From Aquiflexum lacus (GTDB lineage Bacteria; Bacteroidota; Bacteroidia; Cytophagales; Cyclobacteriaceae): a DNA stretch of 35,195 nt. The stretch's first letter is position 1, and every line of letters begins with the position of its first letter. Below are positions 14,184 through 22,221 of the stretch, piece by piece. Below the pieces are notes generated by a model, which worked only from the letters and a program-made list of their open reading frames with translations, was not told the origin of the DNA and ran no database searches. The stretch spans positions 1 to 35,195 of the forward strand of contig NZ_JABFHF010000043.1 of assembly GCF_015476655.1 (NCBI RefSeq), read 5' to 3'. Made by a program: the position numbers and the translations under genes.

Positions 14184-14849
14184 ATGCAGGCTTACGAATT
14201 TATCAATAACCTCATTCCGCCTTTGAAATCCAAAGACAAGGCGAAGATGGCTTTGACATGGATGGAGGAAATCAGGACCAATATGCTGCCTGTAGTGGAA
14301 AATACTAGGTTCATTGGTTTTGTAACCGATGACCTGATTTATACCCTTAATAATCCTGAGCTTCAAATCAGTAAAATTGCTTTGGAATCGAGTGCATGTT
14401 TTGTGTATCAGGAAAAGCATATTTATGATGTGATCAAAGTTGCTTCCGAACATCAATCTCACATGGTGGCGATTGTCGATAAGGAAAACAACTATCTTGG
14501 CGTGGTAACTATGGAAGATGCCATCGGTGCTTTCGCAGATTCTCTTTCCATTCAATCCCATGGCGCTGTGTTGGTACTTTCCATGTTCATGACGGATTAC
14601 AGTCTTTTTGAAATAGCGAGAATTGTTGAATCAGAGAACGCCAAAATCCTCAGTAGTTTCATTTCCAATGATCCATTGGACGACAGTAAGATCAAGGTAA
14701 CCTTAAAACTGGACAAATCGGAATTGAGACATATCAAAGCCACCCTTGAAAGATTCGGCTTTCGGATCCTTGACCACTATCAGGAAGAAGGTTCAGAGAG
14801 TGGAGAACAAGAAAGGATTGATAACCTGTTGAGATTTTTGCAGATTTAA
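14184..14849 (+). CDS. CBS-domain protein
   Basis: A 221-residue soluble protein with a pair of CBS motifs (about residues 10-60 and 75-125; second motif HMVAIVDKENNYLGVVTMED), which bind adenine nucleotides as energy sensors. Residues 130-210 (SMFMTDYSLFEIARIVESEN and the LKLDKSELRHIKATLERFGF segment) look like an ACT-like regulatory fold. It precedes nadK by 13 bp, an association common in Bacteroidota, which makes a regulatory link to NAD(P) metabolism attractive but unproven. TATATTTA 10 bp before the start may be a -7 box with one mismatch. Confidence 0.85.
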   Translation: MQAYEFINNLIPPLKSKDKAKMALTWMEEIRTNMLPVVENTRFIGFVTDDLIYTLNNPELQISKIALESSACFVYQEKHIYDVIKVASEHQSHMVAIVDKENNYLGVVTMEDAIGAFADSLSIQSHGAVLVLSMFMTDYSLFEIARIVESENAKILSSFISNDPLDDSKIKVTLKLDKSELRHIKATLERFGFRILDHYQEEGSESGEQERIDNLLRFLQI

Positions 14850-14862
14850 CCCAAACCCCAAA

Positions 14863-15738
14863 ATGAACATTGTCATCCATGGGATTGGATTTCAAAAAGA
14901 ATTTATCCCTTTTATAGATCAATTGTTTCAAATTCTTAAAGACAGGAAGATCGGTTTTTCCCTTACGGAATCTTTTTACAAATCACTTAAAAAAATAGAA
15001 TTCGATACCACAGGTTTTCATGTGCTTTCCAAAAAACCTTCCTTTTCAGGGGTTGATTTTATTATATCTGTGGGAGGAGATGGGACCCTTTTGGACACTG
15101 TTTGTTTGGTAGGTAAATCAGAAATCCCCATCATTGGTATCAATACAGGTAGACTTGGATTTTTGGCTACAGTGGCCAAAGAAGATATTGAAAAAGCTGT
15201 CAATGGATTTATGAAAGGTAGTTATGCTGTCGAATCCCGTTCTTTATTAAGTCTGGAATCTGACCATGTGCTTTTCAACGGACTTAACTTTGGTCTAAAT
15301 GAATTTACAATTCATAAAAGAGATACTTCGTCCATGATAACGGTTCATACTTATATCAATGGGCAATACTTGAACAGTTATTGGGCAGATGGATTGATAG
15401 TAGCTACCCCGACAGGTTCCACGGGTTATTCATTGAGTTGTGGAGGTCCGCTGATTAGTCCCGGCGCGAGAAACTTTGTCATCACTCCGGTAAGTCCACA
15501 CAATCTTAATGTCCGACCTATCGTTGTATCAGATGAAAGCGAAATCAGCTTTGAAATTGAGGGGAGAAGTGAAAAATTCCTGATATCCCTTGATTCAAGG
15601 TCTACGGCCATCGATGCCACCATAAAATTGAGGGTAAAAAAAGCTGAATTTTCAGCTAAATTAGTCAAATTCGCAGATTATAATTATTTTGATACTTTAA
15701 GGCATAAACTTAATTGGGGCTTTGATATGAGAAATTAG
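14863..15738 (+). CDS. nadK: NAD kinase
   Basis: NadK phosphorylates NAD to NADP with ATP. The 291-residue protein starts MNIVIHGIGF and carries the catalytic GGDGT motif (71-75, D73), GINTGRLGFLA, the LNEFTIHK motif (substrate-binding Asn-Glu), and ADGLIVATPTGSTGYSLS, the conserved glycine-rich region two. Length and order match the family. It lies between the CBS gene and the envelope cluster. A degenerate heptamer pattern (AGAAATT, AGATTGA) covers its last codons and stop (15730-15743). Confidence 0.94.
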   Translation: MNIVIHGIGFQKEFIPFIDQLFQILKDRKIGFSLTESFYKSLKKIEFDTTGFHVLSKKPSFSGVDFIISVGGDGTLLDTVCLVGKSEIPIIGINTGRLGFLATVAKEDIEKAVNGFMKGSYAVESRSLLSLESDHVLFNGLNFGLNEFTIHKRDTSSMITVHTYINGQYLNSYWADGLIVATPTGSTGYSLSCGGPLISPGARNFVITPVSPHNLNVRPIVVSDESEISFEIEGRSEKFLISLDSRSTAIDATIKLRVKKAEFSAKLVKFADYNYFDTLRHKLNWGFDMRN

Positions 15739-15820
15739 ATTGATAATTGACAATCTATCTTTATCATTAGCCTGAAAATAAAATCTGACATATCATAGGT
15801 CATTTGCATTAACAAAAATT

Positions 15821-15848
15821 AACCCTGCAAATACTTAAAGGGGTTTTT
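15821..15848 (+). terminator. weak terminator after nadK
   Basis: AACCC (15821-15825) can pair with GGGTT (15841-15845) across a 15-nt loop, followed by four T. The stem is short and the loop large. The next gene starts 33 bp later, so this may be leaky. Confidence 0.3.
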
Positions 15849-15880
15849 ATATCGTTTGGTAGTTCATAAATTGCAGCGTC

Positions 15881-16633
15881 TTGAAAAAGAAAAAATTCTG
15901 GGTCTCATCCATTTTATTTGTGTTGGTTCTGTTAGGGGTCATCATTTCACCACAGGCAGTTGCCCAAAAATATGAGCTTGGAGGAGGCTTGGGAATAGCG
16001 ACCTATTCGGGGGACATCATCAGAAGATTGGATCCTGAACAGATTGGAATTCAAGGAACGTTGTTTGGCAGACGAAATTTTGACAATGTATGGACATTGC
16101 GTGGCGGTATCTCCTTTGCGAGACTCAATGCTGCAGATAGTGTGCGCCCTATTGATCCTGTGACGGCATTTAGAAATGCTGGGTTTAGAGGCTCTTTATT
16201 TGAGATTTCCGCAGTGATGGAATATCATTTTCTTGATTTTACCCATCCGCAGGCTCAGTTTAGGTTTTCACCTTATGGATTCTTGGGTTTGGGTTTCGCA
16301 GGATTTGTCGGAAATGGCAGAAAATATAGAGATGATCCCAATCCTGACGGATATACTGTAGGGACACCTGTAATTCCTTTTGGAATAGGTATCAAATACA
16401 AATTATCCAGCAAGTGGCTTTTGGCAGCAGAGTTTGGGGCAAGAGCTACATTCACCGATGCACTTGATAAGCTATATGGGGAGGAGCCCACTATTCCACG
16501 CTTTCCTGATCCGGCTTTTCCCAATTCAAGTTCAGGGTATAATCAAGGAAACTACAGTGACAAAGACTGGTATTATTTTTTAGGTGTGACCATCAGCTAT
16601 TCCTTCAGTTCTGTAAAGTGTTATGCTTATTAA
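15881..16633 (+). CDS. DUF6089 outer-membrane beta-barrel protein
   Basis: A 250-residue protein with a Lys-rich signal peptide (MKKKKFWVSSILFVLVLLGV, cleavage near AVAQ) and alternating strands (YELGGGLGIATYSGDI at 30-45, WTLRGGISFARL, SPYGFLGLGFAGF, LAAEFGARATFTD and the final WYYFLGVTISYSF). GGGLG...YSGD with the Tyr-x-Leu-Gly-Gly start is characteristic of DUF6089, which in Bacteroidota sits between nadK and uppS as here. The start codon is TTG; there is no ATG upstream of the signal peptide, so a non-ATG start is needed. Function unknown; context suggests envelope assembly. Confidence 0.85.
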   Translation: MKKKKFWVSSILFVLVLLGVIISPQAVAQKYELGGGLGIATYSGDIIRRLDPEQIGIQGTLFGRRNFDNVWTLRGGISFARLNAADSVRPIDPVTAFRNAGFRGSLFEISAVMEYHFLDFTHPQAQFRFSPYGFLGLGFAGFVGNGRKYRDDPNPDGYTVGTPVIPFGIGIKYKLSSKWLLAAEFGARATFTDALDKLYGEEPTIPRFPDPAFPNSSSGYNQGNYSDKDWYYFLGVTISYSFSSVKCYAY

Positions 16634-16715
16634 ATTGAGCGATAAGATAGAATATTGAAAAAGAAATAGCATTTTTGTACCTCCAAAAGCGAAGGTGCTT
16701 TCGTGTCGATACGAA

Positions 16716-17453
16716 ATGAAGGAATTAATAGACAAAACCAAAATCCCCAATCACATAGCAGTAATCATGGATGGCAATGGCCGATGGGCCCAGAAGAAAG
16801 GTGCCATGAGGATTTTTGGGCACAAAAATGCCATCACTGCTGTAAGGGAAACCATAGAGGGTGCTGCAGAATTAGGTCTCAAATACCTTACTTTATACGC
16901 CTTTTCCACTGAAAACTGGTCAAGGCCACAAGATGAAATCAATGCTTTGATGGAACTCTTGGTGGATACCATTACCAAAGAAGTTCCAAATATGATGGAA
17001 AATAACATCAGGTTAGTGACCATAGGACAATTACCCAGCTTGCCCTTAGGATGCCAGAAAAAGCTTGAGGAAACGAAAGAACTGACTGCAAAGAACACGG
17101 GCCTTACCGTAGTGTTGGCAATCAGTTACAGTGGTAGGTGGGAAATTCAGGATGCCGTTAAATCAATTGTCAAAAAAGTAGTAGACAAAGAATTAAAAAT
17201 AGAAGAAATCACGCAGGAAGTAATTGCTGCAAATTTGAATACCAAAAATATACCTGATCCTGAACTCTTGATCAGGACCAGTGGAGAGATTAGAATCAGT
17301 AATTTTCTCCTTTGGCAATTGGCTTATACAGAACTGTTTTTTACAGAAGTATTGTGGCCGGATTTTAGAAAAGAGCATTTGCTGGAAGCCATTCTCGACT
17401 ATCAAAAGAGAGAAAGGCGGTTTGGAAAGACAGGTGCTCAGATTAAAACATGA
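16716..17453 (+). CDS. uppS: undecaprenyl diphosphate synthase (isoprenyl transferase)
   Basis: A cis-prenyltransferase that extends farnesyl diphosphate with isopentenyl diphosphate to the C55 carrier lipid for peptidoglycan and O-antigen. The 245-residue protein has HIAVIMDGNGRWA (residues 13-25, catalytic D19), the GHKNAITAVRE helix, TLYAFSTENWSRP, and the C-terminal LLIRTSGEIRISNFLLWQ and ELFFTEVLWPDF signatures. The ATG at 16716 gives the family N terminus; the GTG at 16695 that opens the same frame is rejected. Its TGA overlaps the bamA ATG by four bases. Confidence 0.95.
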   Translation: MKELIDKTKIPNHIAVIMDGNGRWAQKKGAMRIFGHKNAITAVRETIEGAAELGLKYLTLYAFSTENWSRPQDEINALMELLVDTITKEVPNMMENNIRLVTIGQLPSLPLGCQKKLEETKELTAKNTGLTVVLAISYSGRWEIQDAVKSIVKKVVDKELKIEEITQEVIAANLNTKNIPDPELLIRTSGEIRISNFLLWQLAYTELFFTEVLWPDFRKEHLLEAILDYQKRERRFGKTGAQIKT

Positions 17454-20158
17454 TTTTGATGAAAAAAAGTATCATTATCCTATGCCTATTGATGTTAGCA
17501 GGCAGCCTTCAAGCCCAAATTAGATTGGGTCAAAGCCGCTATTCGACCTCAAAGCCTGTGGATATATTAGAATTGAATTATTCCAAGCCACAAAAATACA
17601 GAATAGCTGAAATCAAAGCAGTCGGATTGGCGACTTTGGATGAAATAGCTATCGTTTCCTTATCGGGTCTAAGAGTTGACGATGTGATTTCTGTTCCCGG
17701 AGATAATATTTCCAATGCACTGAAAAGACTTTGGGGACAGGGCATTATTGGGGATGTCAAAATTCTCGTGACAAAAATTGAAGGAGATGACATTTATTTG
17801 CTTTTAGAGTTGACTGAAAGACCAAGATTCAGCAGGGTTGAGTTCAGCGGGATCAATAAAACCCAGGAAAGTGAACTTAAAGAAAAAATCAAAATTAGAG
17901 GTAGAGTCGTCAGAGATGATGTTTTGAATACATCTCAAAGAAACATCCGCCAATATTTCATGGACAAAGGATTTCTCAATACAGACGTGAAAGTCGTTCA
18001 AGAGAGAGATACGACCTTACCCAATAGTGTCAAAATCAAATTCGAGATTGATCAGAAAACAAAAGTGAAGATCAATGAAATCAAAATATATGGCAACGAA
18101 GAAGTGCCTGATAGTAAGATTAAAGGTAAACTAAAAGGCACAAAGGAACATCCAAGGATGCATTTTGTCCGTGATGTAACTTCGAGAGTTACCAACATAA
18201 CACCCAAATCGGCCAAAGAAGCAGTCGTGTATAGAAATCCTGTAACTGATGAAGAGGTAAAGGAATATATCAATAAGAATTTCAAATTGAATTTCTTCAA
18301 TGCATCCAAGTTTGTGGCAAAGGATTTTAGGGAGGACAAGGAAAAAGTAGTTGCCTATTACAATTCCAAAGGTTACAGAGATGCAGAGATCACATCGGAT
18401 TCAGTATATCGTTTTTCAGACAATACGATAAACCTTGACATTTCTTTGGAGGAAGGTCAAAAATATTATTATAGAAACATCACTTTTGTGGGAAATTATC
18501 TACATCCTGACAATGTCCTTCTTTCGAGACTTGGCATTACAAAGGGAGATGTTTACAACAAAGAAAAGTTAGATCAAAGACTGAATTATGATCCTCAAAA
18601 AGGTGATGATGTCAGTTCACTTTACCAAGATAATGGATATCTGTTCTTTCAGATAGATCCGGTAGAAATCCAGGTTCAAGCAGATTCCATCGATATTGAA
18701 ATGAGGATTTTTGAAGGACCTCAGGTCACCGTAAATTCTGTTTCCATTCAGGGCAATGAAAGAACCTCTGACCATGTGGTCATGCGCGAAATCAGGATTC
18801 TTCCTGGACAGAAGTTCAACAGAAGCTTGTTGGTAAGGACTATCAGGGAATTGTCCCAATTGGGGTATTTTGATCCGGAAAATATCGAGCCGGATATGAA
18901 GCCTAATTTTGAGGATGCTACTGTAGATATCACCTTCAAATTGGAGGAAAGGCCAAACGATCAGATAGAATTATCCGGAGGTTGGGGAGGTTTCTTTGGA
19001 TTTGTAGGAACAGTCGGCCTGGTTTTCAATAACTTCTCGATCAAGAACATTGGTAATTTCCAAAAGTGGAGACCACTTCCTGTAGGAGATGGTCAGCGGC
19101 TTTCTCTCAGGGTACAGGCCAATGGTAGATCATTCCAGAATTATAGTGTCTCATTGACAGAACCTTGGTTTGGTGGCAAAAAGCCAAATGCCTTGAGTTT
19201 AAGTTTCAACCACTCTGTGCAGCGGCAGCTTGATTTCATGGATAGATCAAACCCTGGAAGAGAAATTGGCTACTTTAAAATCACCGGTGCTACCTTGGGA
19301 CTTTCCAAAAGGGTAACTTGGCCTGATGATTACTTTATGGTGTCCAACGCTCTCCAATTCCAAATATATGAATTCAATGAGTTTGGGAGAAGTTTTGGAT
19401 TAAGCTATGCCACAGGTAAGGCAAACAGTTTGGCTTTGAATACTACCATAGCAAGAAATAACGTTGATAATCCGATTTACCCTAGGTTGGGGTCCAACAT
19501 CTCCTTGGTGACTTCATTTACGCCCCCTTATGCATCACTTAATCCAAATATTAACCGTGAATCTCCTGATGAGGAAAAATTCAGATGGTTGGAATACCAT
19601 AAGTGGATGTTTGATGCGACGTTTTATACCCCAGTATTCGGTTCTTCCAAATGGGTAATCAGTGCCAGAACCCATATGGGCTTCTTGGGGTCATATGGGG
19701 ATAGGATAGGCATTATTCCTTTGGAGAGATTCGTGATGGGTGGAGATGGAATGAACATGAACAATTTTGCCCTAGGTCAGGAAATCATTGGTCTTAGGGG
19801 ATATGAAAACCAAGTCATTACCCCAGGTAGAGACGCAAGGTTTGACCCGAACTCCACAGAAGGGTATGGTGGTATTGTATACAATAAACATGTAATGGAA
19901 CTTAGGTTCTTGGTGTCTCCAAATCCATCTGCAACGATTTTCCTTTTGGGATTTGCTGAAGCAGGAAATAACTGGGGATCTTATGCGGAGTTTAATCCGT
20001 ATAATCTTAAGAAATCAGCAGGGGTGGGTGCAAGGATTTTCATGCCTGCATTTGGATTGCTTGGTCTTGATTGGGGTTATGGATTTGATCCTGCTCCGGG
20101 TCGGGTTCAGCCAAGCGGAGCCCAATTCCACTTTACCATTGGTCAGCAATTTAGATAA
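17450..20158 (+). CDS. bamA: outer-membrane assembly factor BamA
   Basis: BamA inserts beta-barrel proteins into the outer membrane. The 902-residue protein has a signal peptide (KKSIIILCLLMLAGSLQAQ), five POTRA-like repeats (about residues 48-480; for example FSRVEFSGINKTQ, KINEIKIYGNEEVPD, NSVSIQGNERTSDHVV) and a C-terminal 16-stranded barrel (about 500-902) with the RGY motif of loop 6 as LRGYENQ and a final strand QFHFTIGQQF ending in the usual aromatic. Two starts are possible: ATG 17450, coupled to uppS, and ATG 17459; both keep the signal peptide. The stop overlaps the next start (TAATG). Two Skp-like chaperone genes follow. Confidence 0.95.
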   Translation: MILMKKSIIILCLLMLAGSLQAQIRLGQSRYSTSKPVDILELNYSKPQKYRIAEIKAVGLATLDEIAIVSLSGLRVDDVISVPGDNISNALKRLWGQGIIGDVKILVTKIEGDDIYLLLELTERPRFSRVEFSGINKTQESELKEKIKIRGRVVRDDVLNTSQRNIRQYFMDKGFLNTDVKVVQERDTTLPNSVKIKFEIDQKTKVKINEIKIYGNEEVPDSKIKGKLKGTKEHPRMHFVRDVTSRVTNITPKSAKEAVVYRNPVTDEEVKEYINKNFKLNFFNASKFVAKDFREDKEKVVAYYNSKGYRDAEITSDSVYRFSDNTINLDISLEEGQKYYYRNITFVGNYLHPDNVLLSRLGITKGDVYNKEKLDQRLNYDPQKGDDVSSLYQDNGYLFFQIDPVEIQVQADSIDIEMRIFEGPQVTVNSVSIQGNERTSDHVVMREIRILPGQKFNRSLLVRTIRELSQLGYFDPENIEPDMKPNFEDATVDITFKLEERPNDQIELSGGWGGFFGFVGTVGLVFNNFSIKNIGNFQKWRPLPVGDGQRLSLRVQANGRSFQNYSVSLTEPWFGGKKPNALSLSFNHSVQRQLDFMDRSNPGREIGYFKITGATLGLSKRVTWPDDYFMVSNALQFQIYEFNEFGRSFGLSYATGKANSLALNTTIARNNVDNPIYPRLGSNISLVTSFTPPYASLNPNINRESPDEEKFRWLEYHKWMFDATFYTPVFGSSKWVISARTHMGFLGSYGDRIGIIPLERFVMGGDGMNMNNFALGQEIIGLRGYENQVITPGRDARFDPNSTEGYGGIVYNKHVMELRFLVSPNPSATIFLLGFAEAGNNWGSYAEFNPYNLKKSAGVGARIFMPAFGLLGLDWGYGFDPAPGRVQPSGAQFHFTIGQQFR

Positions 20159-20694
20159 TGATGAAAAGATCGATTATATTATTATTTTTGCTCCCTCTGA
20201 TCAGTATGATACTGCTTACACAGCGTGCAGAGGCACAAAAGTTTGGATATATTGACTCAGAATTTCTATTGAATAAGCACCCTGATTACAAATTGGTGCA
20301 GTCCGAATTGGAGGCACTTAGTACCCAATGGAAAAAAGAGGCACAAAATTTGGAAAAGGAAATAAAAGATATGTATGCCAACCTGAAAGCAGAGGAGGTT
20401 CTTCTTACAGAGGAGATGTATCAGGAAAAGTTAGAAAGTATCAAAGAAAAGCAAAATGCTGCTGTAGCATTCAATAACAGAGTTTTTGGTATCAATGGAC
20501 AGTATTATCAAAAACAGGCAGAGCTGCTTCAGCCTTTGCAGTCCAAGATTTACGATGCCATAGACCGAGTATGTAAGAGAAATAATTTGGCAGTGTTGTT
20601 TGACAAAGCGTCAGGCCCATTGATGATTTATACAGATCCAAGACATGATTATTCAGAATTTGTTTTGGAAGAATTAGGATTAGAAAACAAGTAA
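20158..20694 (+). CDS. OmpH/Skp-family periplasmic chaperone (first copy)
   Basis: A 178-residue periplasmic chaperone that should hold unfolded outer-membrane proteins for BamA. Signal peptide (residues 1-26, ending RAEAQ), then KFGYIDSEFLLNKHPDY, the OmpH start strand, a long Lys/Glu-rich coiled-coil hairpin (45-125) and the closing AVLFDKASGPLMIYTDP strand with the short helix after it. Overlaps bamA by one base, so translation is coupled. It is acidic to neutral in the tentacle region compared with the very basic E. coli Skp. Confidence 0.9.
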   Translation: MMKRSIILLFLLPLISMILLTQRAEAQKFGYIDSEFLLNKHPDYKLVQSELEALSTQWKKEAQNLEKEIKDMYANLKAEEVLLTEEMYQEKLESIKEKQNAAVAFNNRVFGINGQYYQKQAELLQPLQSKIYDAIDRVCKRNNLAVLFDKASGPLMIYTDPRHDYSEFVLEELGLENK

Positions 20695-20710
20695 ATTAAA
20701 TAAAAGAAAA

Positions 20711-21256
20711 ATGATGAAAATTAAAGTTATCCTTTCCGCAATAACTTTGTTTTGCGTAGGATTTGTAGCCCAGGCCCAGGAATTGAAAATTGGCTATACC
20801 AATGTGGAATTACTGATGGACCTGATGCCGGAAATGGAACAGATCGCTGCGGATATTCAGGATTACCAATCCCAGCTTCAAACAAATATCCAGACAAAAG
20901 CACAGGATTTTCAAAGGAAAGTTCAGGCATACCAGCAAGCTGCTCAAACCATGACAGAAGATGCAAGAGCTGCAAAAGAAGCAGAACTTCAAAAGTTGCA
21001 GCAGGACCTCCAAAAGTATGAGCAAGATGCCCAAACTTCCTATCAAAGGAAACTTGGCGAATTGTTGGAACCTGTACAACAGCGTGTTTTCAATGCGATC
21101 AACGCAGTAGCTGCAGAAAACAATTACACCCATGTTTTCTCAGAATCAGCAGGTAACTCTCCGATCTTGTTGTACACCAAAGATGATGACAAGTTTACTG
21201 AATTGGTTTTGACCAAATTGGGAATAGAGATTCCAGCTCAAAATCCTGTTAACTAA
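20711..21256 (+). CDS. OmpH/Skp-family periplasmic chaperone (second copy)
   Basis: A 181-residue paralogue of the preceding gene: signal peptide (IKVILSAITLFCVGFVAQAQ), LKIGYTNVELLMDLMPEM, a Gln-rich coiled coil (45-125) and the end strand YTHVFSESAGNSPILLY. The Gln-rich helix hairpin differs from the Lys/Glu-rich one of the first copy, so the pair may prefer different clients. It starts 16 bp after the first copy and is closed by a strong terminator. Tandem OmpH genes after bamA are typical of Bacteroidota. Confidence 0.9.
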   Translation: MMKIKVILSAITLFCVGFVAQAQELKIGYTNVELLMDLMPEMEQIAADIQDYQSQLQTNIQTKAQDFQRKVQAYQQAAQTMTEDARAAKEAELQKLQQDLQKYEQDAQTSYQRKLGELLEPVQQRVFNAINAVAAENNYTHVFSESAGNSPILLYTKDDDKFTELVLTKLGIEIPAQNPVN

Positions 21257-21280
21257 TATTCCTTAAGTAATTAGGTTCTA

Positions 21281-21312
21281 AACCCTGCTTCTTAACAAGC
21301 GGGGTTTTTTTA
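21281..21312 (+). terminator. intrinsic terminator of the bamA-ompH unit
   Basis: A 10-bp stem (AACCCTGCTT with AAGCGGGGTT, one T-G pair) with a CTTAAC loop is followed by a T run. It ends the long forward cluster that begins upstream of uppS. Confidence 0.9.
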
Positions 21313-21358
21313 TTATATTATCAGAACGGAGAGAGGTGATTTTTTAAATATTAGACTC

Positions 21359-21398
21359 CATGTATCCATAAATATCCATCAGTATCAAATATCAATGA
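21359..21398 (-). repeat. GATA-anchored degenerate repeat
   Basis: On the minus strand GATA recurs with 7- and 10-bp steps (TTGATATTTGATACTGATGG and onward to GGATAC). The same vocabulary appears at 34411-34500. It occupies the spacer between the terminator and the thioredoxin gene; no other feature was seen in that spacer. Confidence 0.45.
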
Positions 21399-21446
21399 TT
21401 CGGTTTTATAAGGATATTAGCAAAGCATAATCCAAAGAATAAATAT

Positions 21447-21755
21447 ATGGCAAAGAAAAAATTCAAAGATATCGTGCAGCAATCAGATGAAGCAATTTTG
21501 GTTGACTTCTATGCAGATTGGTGTGGTCCCTGTCAGACCATGAATCCTGTTTTGGAACAGGTGATCAGCGAATTGGATGGGAAAATCAAATTTTACAAAT
21601 TGAATGTTGACCGCAATCCACAGGTTAGCCTTCAATTTGGCGTAAGATCTATTCCGCATTATATACTTTTCAAAAAAGGTAAAATTCTCTGGAGAAAAGG
21701 AGGCGTGATGACCAAGCGGGACCTGCTGCAAGCCATGAAAGGATTTACGGGTTGA
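21447..21755 (+). CDS. thioredoxin-family protein
   Basis: A 102-residue cytoplasmic thioredoxin. The active site is W25-C26-G27-P28-C29 in LVDFYADWCGPCQTM and the cis-proline is P70 in RSIPHYILFKKGK, with His in place of the common Thr after it. Length and secondary structure match Trx1. There is no signal peptide, so it should work as a cytoplasmic disulfide reductase. It is monocistronic and convergent with the DUF2784 gene (3 bp apart), with no clear terminator between them. Confidence 0.9.
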   Translation: MAKKKFKDIVQQSDEAILVDFYADWCGPCQTMNPVLEQVISELDGKIKFYKLNVDRNPQVSLQFGVRSIPHYILFKKGKILWRKGGVMTKRDLLQAMKGFTG

Positions 21756-21758
21756 TCC

Positions 21759-22127
21759 TTAAGGTGCTTTTCCCTTGATGAAATTCACTTTGATGGAAAT
21801 TAAGAAAGCCAATATTGCCAAAGATAGGGTCATGATGTCCACCAAATTGGGATCCAAATCCAGACCCAATAGTCTTTTGATGATAAACGTGATATAGGAA
21901 TTAGGAAGGTCTTTTTTCCCCAGTTCCCTTAAAATATCCCAATGCCAATCAGTTAGTGGACAATATCCCCATCCATACCAGATTCCCAATACCACCCAAG
22001 AAGCCAATGTCAGCGAAATAGTTGCAAAATGCCACTTTCGCAAAGGTTTCCAGAGCCAAGCAAATAGGTTGAATAGGATCAAAAGCGTATGAAAAACGGT
22101 GAAGAAAATGTCGGCTAATTGTAACAT
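21759..22127 (-). CDS. DUF2784 membrane protein
   Basis: A 122-residue protein with three or four membrane helices (about residues 5-25, 34-52 and 95-115) and the DUF2784 hallmarks LFAWLWKPLRKWHF, GIWYGWGYCPLTDWHWDILR and LPNSYITFIIK. Trp, Tyr and His residues clustered in the central loop suggest a buried polar site, but no function is known. The gene converges on the thioredoxin gene. Confidence 0.85.
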   Translation of the reverse strand: MLQLADIFFTVFHTLLILFNLFAWLWKPLRKWHFATISLTLASWVVLGIWYGWGYCPLTDWHWDILRELGKKDLPNSYITFIIKRLLGLDLDPNLVDIMTLSLAILAFLISIKVNFIKGKAP

Positions 22128-22221
22128 TGATTTTTTTCAATAGGCATTTTCAACTTTCATTTTTGAGTGCTGAATAATTTTCATGTTGACAGTTTTTTTT
22201 CCTTGGGAATAACAAAATCAT

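Noticed and set aside
13971-14561. 196-codon antisense frame across pabA, the spacer and the CBS gene
   Set aside because: It covers two well-supported forward genes and shows no motif; typical shadow frame.
16695-16715. GTG start for uppS
   Set aside because: The ATG at 16716 gives the family N terminus; the added residues are unsupported.
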